Shown: positions 1 to 6,298 of the stretch, in pieces | Layout: each line of letters starts with the position of its first letter | Position numbering within the stretch: the stretch's first letter is position 1 | Made by a program: the position numbers and the translations under genes | Source of the DNA: Streptomyces sp. NRRL S-350 | GTDB taxonomy: Bacteria > Actinomycetota > Actinomycetes > Streptomycetales > Streptomycetaceae | Reading direction: 5' to 3' | Assembly: GCF_000719705.1 (NCBI RefSeq) | Contig: NZ_JOHO01000034.1 | Span: 25,533 to 89,532 of the forward strand | Length of the DNA: 64,000 nt | Notes under the pieces: generated by a model | What the model was told of the DNA's origin: nothing | Database searches by the model: none | What the model saw: the letters and a program-made list of their open reading frames with translations, nothing else

Positions 1-16
1 GTCCGAACCTCCTCAT
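1..16 (-). CDS. Start of a gene leaving the left edge, probably the sensor kinase of the adjacent response regulator
   Basis: An ATG at 16-14 overlaps the TGA of the response regulator in the ATGA arrangement typical of translationally coupled two-component pairs. Only five codons (MRRFG) lie inside the window, so the identity is inferred from context alone: an OmpR-type regulator is most often followed by its histidine kinase. Confidence 0.4.
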
Positions 17-717
17 GTCCGGTGCTCCGGGGAGCCCCCGGGGGCCTCCAGCCGGACGCCGACGCCCCGGACGGTGTGCAGGTAGCGGGGGCTGGAGGCG
101 GTCTCGCCGAGCTTGCGGCGCAGCCAGGAGAGGTGGACGTCGATGGTCTGGTCGCCGCCGTAGGTCTGCTGCCAGACCTCGGCGAGGATCTCCTTGCGCG
201 GCACGACGACGCCGGGCCGGGCGGCGAGGAAGGCCAGCAGGTCGAATTCACGGCGGGTCAGGTCGAGCGGCCGTCCATCCAGGGAGGCTTCGCGCCGCTG
301 GAGGTCGATGGCGAGCCCGCCGACCCTCAGTACCTGGGCGACGGGCGCTGCGCCGCTGCCGAACCGGCGCAGCACGGCGGTCATCCGGGCGCTGAGGTGT
401 TCTCCGGAGAAAGGTTTCACCAGGTAGTCGTCGGCGCCGTCGTTGAGCAGCCGGACGATCTCGGCCTCGTCGTCCCGGGCGGTGGCGACGATCACCGGCA
501 CATTGGTCAGGCCCCGGATCATCTTGAGCGCCTCGCTGCCGTCCAGATCGGGCAGGCCCAGGTCGAGGATCACCAGGTCGCAGCCGACCTGGGCGACCTC
601 CCGCAGCGCTTCGAGCGCGGTGCCCACGCTGCGGACGGCGTGGCCGGTGTCGGTCAGGTGGCGGATGAGGGCGGAGCGTACGAAGGGGTCGTCCTCGACC
701 ACGAGCACTGTTGCCAT
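13..717 (-). CDS. OmpR/PhoB-family response regulator
   Basis: A 234-residue two-component response regulator. The receiver domain (about 1-117) has the acidic pocket VVEDD at 6-10, the phospho-acceptor Asp52 in LDLGLPD, a Thr near 79 and Lys101 in VKPF. A C-terminal winged-helix DNA-binding domain (about 128-225) carries the family hallmark TVRGVGVRL near the end. The frame is open for 400 codons upstream, but domain homology begins at MATVLVVED, so that ATG is taken as the start. The next gene overlaps by ATGA and is probably the sensor kinase. Two identical direct repeats at 745-781 lie just upstream and are the likely control site. The signal sensed cannot be told from the sequence. Confidence 0.9.
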   Translation of the reverse strand: MATVLVVEDDPFVRSALIRHLTDTGHAVRSVGTALEALREVAQVGCDLVILDLGLPDLDGSEALKMIRGLTNVPVIVATARDDEAEIVRLLNDGADDYLVKPFSGEHLSARMTAVLRRFGSGAAPVAQVLRVGGLAIDLQRREASLDGRPLDLTRREFDLLAFLAARPGVVVPRKEILAEVWQQTYGGDQTIDVHLSWLRRKLGETASSPRYLHTVRGVGVRLEAPGGSPEHRT

Positions 718-744
718 GGGCCAGCACGGTACGCCATCGGCGGG

Positions 745-781
745 CAGTGGTCTGTACCTGGAAGGCCAGTGGTCTGTACCT
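745..781. promoter_or_regulatory. Pair of 15-bp direct repeats, 22 bp apart, upstream of the response regulator
   Basis: CAGTGGTCTGTACCT occurs perfectly at 745-759 and again at 767-781, a spacing of two helical turns, ending about 28 bp upstream of the regulator's ATG. Direct repeats on one helix face are how OmpR-type regulators bind, so autoregulation is one reading. Each copy also matches about 12 of 16 positions of the DasR consensus (AGTGGTCTAGACCACT), with the left half-site perfect. Confidence 0.5.
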
Positions 782-894
782 CGCAGGCCGGTGGCCCGAG
801 CCTCGGGGTGCTGCCCGGAGACGGGCAACTGCCCTGGGGAGCACCGGGGGTGCCGGTCTCGGGCGGGGCCGGGATGCGGCAGGATGTGCGCACG

Positions 895-1431
895 ATGCGG
901 AACGGACTGGTACAGCTCGGCGCCTGGGCGGCGGCCACCGGGGCGGCGGTGGCGCTGTCCTGGCTCGGCGTGCACGCGGTGCTGACGGGCGCCGCGTTCG
1001 AGCAGCCCGCGGCGCTGCCGCTGCCCTCCCCCCGGGGCGACGGCACACCGTCCGCCCCGGCCGCCGCCCCCGAGCAGTCCCCCTCGGGCGTGCCGGGCGA
1101 GACCCCGGCCCCGTCGGCCTCCCCCGCCGCGACGACCGCGCACGGCCCGGCCTGCCCCGCTTCCGCCCCGCCGCCCGCCCGCCGGCCCTCGCCCGCCGCC
1201 ACCCCGACGTCCACGGTGAAGAGCTACCCCATCCCGGGCGGCAAGGTCGCGCTGGACCTGCGGGCCGACCAGGCGTCCCTGGTCTCCGCCACGCCGGACC
1301 CGGGCTGGCAGATGCAGGTGTGGAACGGCCCCCAGTGGATGCGGGTCGATTTCACCCGGGGCGACCAGGCCAACTCGGTCTTCGTCTCCTGGAACGGCCA
1401 CCCCCCGCTCGTCGAGACGGCCGTCCGCTAG
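895..1431 (+). CDS. Hypothetical membrane-anchored or secreted protein with Pro/Ala/Ser-rich linker
   Basis: A 178-residue protein of unrecognised family. One hydrophobic segment at about 6-30 looks like a signal anchor. A low-complexity Pro/Ala/Ser/Thr stretch at about 35-105 follows, then a compact C-terminal part (about 110-178) rich in Trp and charged residues. That organisation suggests a small extracytoplasmic domain held off the membrane by a wall-spanning linker. The start at 895 has AGGA ten bases upstream; an in-frame ATG at 874 (MRQDVRT) is possible and would add seven residues. It is divergent from the response regulator and followed by an Lrp gene. No function can be assigned. 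Confidence 0.65.
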   Translation: MRNGLVQLGAWAAATGAAVALSWLGVHAVLTGAAFEQPAALPLPSPRGDGTPSAPAAAPEQSPSGVPGETPAPSASPAATTAHGPACPASAPPPARRPSPAATPTSTVKSYPIPGGKVALDLRADQASLVSATPDPGWQMQVWNGPQWMRVDFTRGDQANSVFVSWNGHPPLVETAVR

Positions 1432-1542
1432 CCGTGTCGACCCGCAGGGGCGGAACCCTTCTTCCTGCTGGTCAAGCTGTGCCCGGAGCGGGAGAATCGG
1501 CCGCACCGCTGTACAGAATGCCCACCGGAGGACGGTGCCGCG

Positions 1543-2106
1543 ATGCCCCCCGCCCACTCCCCGAGCCCGACCTCGGCCGGCTCCCCCGGCTCCCCGGCGC
1601 CGCACGGCGCTTCCACCGCCCCGCCGGCCGGCGCGAACGACACCATCGACGCCCTGGACGGCCGGCTGATCCGGCTGCTCGCCGAGGAGCCCCGGATCGG
1701 GGTGCTGGAGTGCTCGCGCCGGCTGCAGGTCGCCCGGGGCACCGTGCAGGCCCGCCTGGACCGGCTCCAGGCCAAGGGCGTGATCGGCGGCTTCGGCCCG
1801 GAGGTGGATCCGGCGGCGATCGGCTACCCGGTGACGGCGTTCGCCACCCTGGAGATCTCCCAGGGCCAGGGCACGGACGTGCGGGCGCACCTGGCGAGCG
1901 TGCCGGAGGTGCTGGAGCTGCACACCATCACCGGGGTCGGGGACATGATGGTGCGGATCGTGGCCCGTTCCAACGCCGATCTGCAGCGGGTGATCGACCG
2001 GGTGGTGGGCTTCGACGGGATCGTCCGCTCGTCCACCGCGATCGTGCTGGAGAACCCGGTGCCGTACCGGATCCTGCCGCTGGTGGACCAGGCCGCCGCC
2101 GAGTAG
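1543..2106 (+). CDS. Lrp/AsnC-family transcriptional regulator
   Basis: A 187-residue feast/famine regulator. After a low-complexity N-terminal tail (1-34), the AsnC-type helix-turn-helix lies at about 36-82 (DALDGRLIRLLAEEP through RLDRLQAKGVI). The RAM ligand-binding/oligomerisation domain covers about 97-170 and includes the conserved glycine turn TGVGDMMV. GGAGG at 1527-1531 sits 11 bases before the ATG and supports this start. Family members bind amino acids and form octamers; the effector cannot be predicted. The gene stands alone and converges with the Lon-like protease gene, with a 4 x 17-bp repeat between their ends. Confidence 0.88.
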   Translation: MPPAHSPSPTSAGSPGSPAPHGASTAPPAGANDTIDALDGRLIRLLAEEPRIGVLECSRRLQVARGTVQARLDRLQAKGVIGGFGPEVDPAAIGYPVTAFATLEISQGQGTDVRAHLASVPEVLELHTITGVGDMMVRIVARSNADLQRVIDRVVGFDGIVRSSTAIVLENPVPYRILPLVDQAAAE

Positions 2107-2133
2107 GCCGAGCGGGGCGGTCCGCAGGCGGGG

Positions 2134-2201
2134 GCGTCAACACGCGGAGACGGTCAACAGGCGTAGGCGGTCAGCAGGCGGCGACGGTCAACAGGCGGGG
2201 A
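2134..2201. repeat. Tandem repeat, four 17-bp units, spanning the stop codon of the Lon-like gene
   Basis: Four adjacent 17-bp units (2134-2150, 2151-2167, 2168-2184, 2185-2201) share the core CGGTCAACAGGCG with one to four changes each. The TGA of the minus-strand Lon-like protease (2188-2190) lies in the last unit, so each other unit is a copy of the end of that gene placed downstream of its stop. It looks like slippage duplication at the 3' end. Confidence 0.85.
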
Positions 2202-2994
2202 CGCTGCCGCCGCTCTTGAGCGCCTGCAGCACCGAGACCGCCTCGGCGAGGGTGCCGACCGGCACCAGCCGCAGCGTCTTGGGCGTGTTCACCTTGGCGT
2301 CCGTGCACTCGTCCCGGGGCAGCAGGAACACCGTCGCGCCGTCCCGGGCGGCCGCCTGCGTCTTCAGCGGGACGCCGCCCACCGGGCCGACGGTGCCGTC
2401 CTTGTCGATCGTGCCGGTGCCCGCGATGGTGAGCCCGCCGGTGAGGTCGCCGCCGTTGCCGTCGCCGGCGAGCTTGTCGACGATGCCGAGAGCCAGCATC
2501 TGGCCGGCGCTCGGGCCGCCGACGTCGCCCAGGTCGACCTTGACCTTCACCTGGTCCGGCGAGAGGTGGAGGTAGCCCAGCGCGGCCGCGGTGGCGCTGT
2601 CCTGCGACTCGGCCATCTGCTGGGCCGTCACCTCCTCGGCCTTGGCGGGGTTGCCCTCGGGGTACACGGTGTCGGTGGGGCGGACGGCCTCCTGCGGGTC
2701 GAACCAGGCCCGCATCGACCGCAGGAAGGTGCTGCGCTGATCGGGGTTGGTCGCCGTGATGGTGACCATCCGCAGCTCGCCCTGGGTGGTGCGCAGCGGC
2801 GCCCCGGTGATGGTGAGCACCGGCTTGTCCTGGTAGGTGCCCAGGGTGTCCGCGGTCAGGCCCGGCCAGGTGACGGTGTACGGCAGCGGGACGAAGGCGG
2901 CCACGCCGAACAGCGCGGCGACCAGCACCCCGCACAGCGCGAGCGCGCGGGTCCGCGGGGAGGTGAGGGCCGTGGGCAGCTTGGAGTCGGACAC
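2188..2994 (-). CDS. Membrane-anchored Lon-like (S16) serine protease, YlbL-like
   Basis: A 268-residue protein with one N-terminal membrane segment (about 17-36) and a C-terminal Lon-type peptidase domain (about 135-265). The Ser-Lys dyad is visible as Ser162 in GGPSAGQMLALG and Lys211 in GGVPLKTQAA. It has no AAA+ module, so it is a Lon-like protein rather than Lon, and the PDZ domain usually found between anchor and protease in YlbL relatives is not evident. It is probably extracytoplasmic, with an unknown substrate. The GTG at 2994 is the best start by homology, but the ribosome-binding site is poor. It lies 38 bp downstream of the IclR gene and could share its transcript. Confidence 0.82.
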   Translation of the reverse strand: MSDSKLPTALTSPRTRALALCGVLVAALFGVAAFVPLPYTVTWPGLTADTLGTYQDKPVLTITGAPLRTTQGELRMVTITATNPDQRSTFLRSMRAWFDPQEAVRPTDTVYPEGNPAKAEEVTAQQMAESQDSATAAALGYLHLSPDQVKVKVDLGDVGGPSAGQMLALGIVDKLAGDGNGGDLTGGLTIAGTGTIDKDGTVGPVGGVPLKTQAAARDGATVFLLPRDECTDAKVNTPKTLRLVPVGTLAEAVSVLQALKSGGSVPAC

Positions 2995-3032
2995 AGGAGG
3001 AATCCAAACACACCCGACGCCCCTCGCGAGCG

Positions 3033-3683
3033 CTACCTCAGGGCGTCGGCCACCTCGGTCGCGGCCTCCACCACCCGGGGGCCGACCCGCTCGGGCACCA
3101 TCCCGTTCAGCATCACCACGCCGACGCTGCCCTCGATGCCGCTCAGTCCGAGCAGCGCGGCGGCGGCCCCGCACGCACCGGACTGCTCCTCCGCCCGGGT
3201 GATGACGAAGCCCTGTTCGGGCCGGCGCTGGCTGGGGAAGATGCGGGCGTCCAGGATCGCGCGGCCGGCGGCGCTCTCGGTGAGCGGGTGCCGCAGGCCG
3301 GTCCGGTAGGCGACGTGGAAGTCGGTCCAGCTCGGTTCGACGACCGCGACGGCCAGCGCCTCGTTGCCGTCCACCAGGGTCAGGTGGGCGGTGGCGCCGA
3401 GGTCCTCGGCGAGGCTGCGCAGGGCGGGCAGTGCGGCTTCGCGCAGCAGCGGGTGCACCCGGTGGGCGAGCCGCAGCACGCCGAGGCCGACGCGGGCCCG
3501 GCCGCCGATGTCGCGGCGGACCAGCCCGTGCTGCTCCAGGGTGGCCAGCAGCCGGTAGACGACGGTGCGGTTGACCGCGAGCCGGGCGGCCAGTTCGGTG
3601 ACGGTGAGCCCCCGTTCGGAGTCGGCGAGGAGCTTGAGGACCCGAACGCCGCGGTCCAGGGTCTGTGAGGTCTCGGCAGTCAC
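3033..3683 (-). CDS. IclR-family transcriptional regulator
   Basis: A 216-residue regulator. The winged helix-turn-helix at about 10-70 (LTVTELAARLAVNRTVVYRLLATLEQ) is typical of IclR proteins, and the effector-binding domain follows (about 80-216), including RHPLTESAAGRAILD. The GTG at 3683 is chosen because AAAGGA sits about ten bases upstream and homology begins at once. IclR proteins usually control catabolic operons next to them; no such operon is adjacent here, so the target is unknown. The Lon-like gene follows 38 bp downstream. Confidence 0.88.
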   Translation of the reverse strand: MTAETSQTLDRGVRVLKLLADSERGLTVTELAARLAVNRTVVYRLLATLEQHGLVRRDIGGRARVGLGVLRLAHRVHPLLREAALPALRSLAEDLGATAHLTLVDGNEALAVAVVEPSWTDFHVAYRTGLRHPLTESAAGRAILDARIFPSQRRPEQGFVITRAEEQSGACGAAAALLGLSGIEGSVGVVMLNGMVPERVGPRVVEAATEVADALR

Positions 3684-4054
3684 GACGGGCAATCCTTTCC
3701 GCGGCACTCGCGGGCGGCGACGCCGGTTCGAGGTCGGTGTCGCGCGCAGGTGGGGGGTGGCCGCGCTCGGGCCGGTGCGGTGTCGTCCTTGACGCCCGCA
3801 CGGTCCTGCGGAGCCCGTCCTGCGGGGGTTGCCCGGCGGAAGAGCGTGGGGGAAAGGTAGTGAAGGAAATGTCGTGGCGGAAGTGGTTGTCCAAAATTCG
3901 GGCGTGATCGACTTCCGCGACACCGAGGATTCCGGACGAATGCCACCATTTCGCCCGTCACATCAGGGCGTGGCTCCGCGGCCGGTCCGGAGTCCGGACA
4001 CATCGGGCCGCGGGCCGCTGCCCGCGGGCGGCCGCGCGGGCGCCCGCCGGACCG
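3684..4054. other. Intergenic region upstream of the IclR gene
   Basis: 371 bp without a credible gene. It must hold the IclR promoter (not confidently located) and the end of the helicase transcript. A perfect 15-bp palindrome GTCCGGA-G-TCCGGAC lies at 3985-3999. Confidence 0.6.
4008..4027 (-). terminator. Hairpin downstream of the helicase gene
   Basis: CCGCGGGC and GCCCGCGG form an 8-bp stem with a 4-base loop, 28 bp past the helicase stop on the minus strand. There is no clear T-run, which is common in this G+C range. Confidence 0.45.
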
Positions 4055-5911
4055 CTACTTGGCCCACTCCCGGATCTTGGCGATCCGCGCCTTGAGCTGG
4101 TTGGCGGTGGCCTGCGCGGTGAGCGGCCCGCCGCACTGGCGGCGCAGCTCGTTGTGGACGGTGCCGTGCGGCTGGTTGGTGCGGTGGTGCCAGGCGGCCA
4201 CCAGCGCGTTCAGCTCCTTGCGCAGTTCGCGGAGCTCCTGGTGGGTGACGACCGGCCGCTGCTCGGCCGGCATCTCCAGCAGGTCCGCCTCGTCGGCGGG
4301 CTTGGCCTTGCTGCGCTGGATCTGGCGGTGCTGGCGCTTCTGCAGCAGCATCTGCACCTGGTCCGGCTCCAGCAGGCCCGGGATGCCGAGGTAGTCCTCC
4401 TCCTCCTCGCTCCCCGGGTGGGCCTGCATGCCGAATTCCATGGCGTTGTACAGCACCCGGTCGAAGACCGCGTCGGAGCCGAGCGCCTCGTACGAGAACT
4501 CCTCGCCGCCCGCGCCGTCCGGCCCGTCGTTGGCCCGCTCGGCCTCGGCGAGCAGCCGGTCCTCCTCGTCGAAGAGGCCGTCGCCCTCCTTCTTCGGCCG
4601 GTCGAGGACGTGGTCGCGCTGGACCTCCATCTCGTTGGCGAAGCCGAGCAGCATCGGGATGGTCGGCAGGAACACCGACGCGGTCTCGCCGCGTTTGCGG
4701 GCGCGCACGAAGCGGCCGACGGCCTGGGCGAAGAACAGCGGGGTGGAGATCGAGGTGGCGTACACGCCGACGCTGAGCCGGGGCACGTCGACGCCCTCGG
4801 ACACCATGCGGACGGCGACCATCCAGCGGGAGGTCCCGGCCGCGAAGTCGGAGATCCGCTTGGAGGCCTCGGCCTCGTCGGAGAGCACCAGGGTGACCTT
4901 CTCGCCGCTGATCTCGCGCAGCAGCTTGGCGTAGGCGCGGGCCACGGTCTGGTCGGTGGCGATCACCAGCCCGCCGGCGTCCGGGATGGCCTTGCGGACC
5001 TCGGTCAGCCGTCGGTCGGCGGCCTGCAGCACGGCCGGGATCCACTCGCCCTGGGGGGCCAGTGCGGTGCGCCAGGCCTGGGCGATCAGGTCCTTGGTCA
5101 TCGGCTCGCCGAGCCGGGCCTCCAGCTCGTCGCCGGCCTTGGTGCGCCAGCGCATGTTGCCGCTGTAGCTGAGGAAGATCACGGGGCGGACGACGTGGTC
5201 GGCGAGCGCGTGCCCGTAGCCGTAGGTGTAGTCGGCGACGGACTTGCGGATGCCGTCGCTGCCGGCCTCGTACTGCACGAACGGGATCGGGTTGGTGTCC
5301 GACCGGAACGGCGTGCCGGTCAGCGCGAGCCGGCGGGCGGCGGGCTCGAAGGCCTCGAAGCAGGCCTCGCCCCAGGACTTGGAGTCACCGGCGTGGTGGA
5401 TCTCGTCCATGATCACGAGGGTCTTGCGGGCTTCCGTCCGGTTGCGGTGCAGCATCGGGTTGACCCCGACGCCCGCGTAGGTGACGACGATGCCGTGGTA
5501 CTCCCGGGACAGCGGCCCGGAGGAGTACGCCGGGTCCAGCTTGATGCCTATCCGCGCGGCCGCCTCGGCCCACTGCTTCTTCAGGTGCTCGGTCGGCGCG
5601 ACGACGGTCACCTGCTGCACCAGGTGGTTGTGCAGCAGGTACGAGGCCAGGGTCAGCGCGAAGGTGGTCTTGCCTGCGCCCGGGGTCGCGACCGCGAGGA
5701 AGTCCCGCGGCTGGGTCTCGATGTACTTGTCCAGCGCACCCTGCTGCCAGGCCCGCAGCTTGCCCGCGGTGCCCCAGGGGGCGCGGCCGGGGAAGGCCGG
5801 GGAGAGGTGGTGCGAACCGGCGGACGCGGCTTGGCCGACGGATCGGGCGGGCGCCTGCGGCTCCGAGGCGTCGGAGAACAGCGGCATCGAGGAGGCGGCG
5901 GCAGTACTCAC
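4055..5911 (-). CDS. DEAD/DEAH-box superfamily 2 helicase
   Basis: A 618-residue SF2 ATPase of the type III restriction/RecG-like class. After a disordered N-terminus (1-45) come the Q-like region KLRAWQQGAL, Walker A TPGAGKTT (about 76-83), the DEIH box (169-172) and motif III LTGTPF (about 197-202). The second RecA domain follows, ending in motif VI QAVGRFVRAR. The roughly 150-residue C-terminal part is charged and not recognised. It starts with GTG at 5911 with GGAGA just upstream; ATG at 5887 is an alternative. It has no neighbouring nuclease or methylase, so it is not part of a restriction system here. A role in DNA or RNA remodelling is inferred from family only. Confidence 0.85.
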   Translation of the reverse strand: MSTAAASSMPLFSDASEPQAPARSVGQAASAGSHHLSPAFPGRAPWGTAGKLRAWQQGALDKYIETQPRDFLAVATPGAGKTTFALTLASYLLHNHLVQQVTVVAPTEHLKKQWAEAAARIGIKLDPAYSSGPLSREYHGIVVTYAGVGVNPMLHRNRTEARKTLVIMDEIHHAGDSKSWGEACFEAFEPAARRLALTGTPFRSDTNPIPFVQYEAGSDGIRKSVADYTYGYGHALADHVVRPVIFLSYSGNMRWRTKAGDELEARLGEPMTKDLIAQAWRTALAPQGEWIPAVLQAADRRLTEVRKAIPDAGGLVIATDQTVARAYAKLLREISGEKVTLVLSDEAEASKRISDFAAGTSRWMVAVRMVSEGVDVPRLSVGVYATSISTPLFFAQAVGRFVRARKRGETASVFLPTIPMLLGFANEMEVQRDHVLDRPKKEGDGLFDEEDRLLAEAERANDGPDGAGGEEFSYEALGSDAVFDRVLYNAMEFGMQAHPGSEEEEDYLGIPGLLEPDQVQMLLQKRQHRQIQRSKAKPADEADLLEMPAEQRPVVTHQELRELRKELNALVAAWHHRTNQPHGTVHNELRRQCGGPLTAQATANQLKARIAKIREWAK

Positions 5912-6064
5912 GGTCTCCGAGGGGGATCATCGCAGGTCAGAGGCGGTTTGGCAGCCCCGTCCCGCGGTCGGGCGGCGATCGGACAACCCGCCCAGCCTAC
6001 CGGGCCGACGCCGCCGGGGCCTCCAGGCGAGGCTCCGTGCCGGGCCCCGGCGGCCGGAAACCGC

Positions 6065-6080
6065 CGTGACGCGGATCACG
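6065..6080. promoter_or_regulatory. CRP-like palindrome
   Basis: CGTGA-N6-TCACG matches the actinobacterial CRP/FNR half-site pattern (TGTGA-N6-TCACA) at eight of ten positions. It lies about 155 bp upstream of the helicase start. With one site and no promoter mapped, this is weak evidence. Confidence 0.3.
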
Positions 6081-6240
6081 TCCGGGCCCGCCCGGAACCC
6101 GGTGGCCACCACGGCCGCCAGGACTCCCAGCAGGAGGGTGCCGGTCGTGCCCGGGTGCGACGGGCACCCGCACCCGGACGCCGACCGGGCGCTCGCCCGA
6201 CCGCTCGGCCGAAGCCCGCGTGCCGGCCGCCGAACGCCCC

Positions 6241-6270
6241 GGGCCGCCGAACGCCGCGGATCGGCGGCCC
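6241..6270 (-). terminator. Terminator-like hairpin after the aminoacyl-PG synthase gene
   Basis: GGGCCGCCGA (6241-6250) and TCGGCGGCCC (6261-6270) form a perfect 10-bp stem with a 10-base loop, 28 bp past the stop of the minus-strand operon. Confidence 0.6.
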
Positions 6271-6298
6271 GGGGCCGCCCGGGGCCCGGGCCCGCGCG

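Larger units (their letters stand above)
5912..6298. other. Intergenic region upstream of the helicase
   Basis: 387 bp without a supported gene. It carries the helicase promoter region, a CRP-like palindrome at 6065-6080, a hairpin GTGCCCG/CGGGCAC at 6148-6168 and the terminator-like stem at 6241-6270. Short open frames here have no coding character. Confidence 0.6.

Noticed and set aside
718..1923. In-frame upstream extension of the response regulator to 636 codons
   Set aside because: Receiver homology starts at the ATG at 717; the extension is antisense to two other genes and has no domain.
5927..6112. 61-codon minus-strand frame upstream of the helicase
   Set aside because: No ribosome-binding site, Arg-rich composition, and it contains the CRP-like palindrome; probably noncoding.
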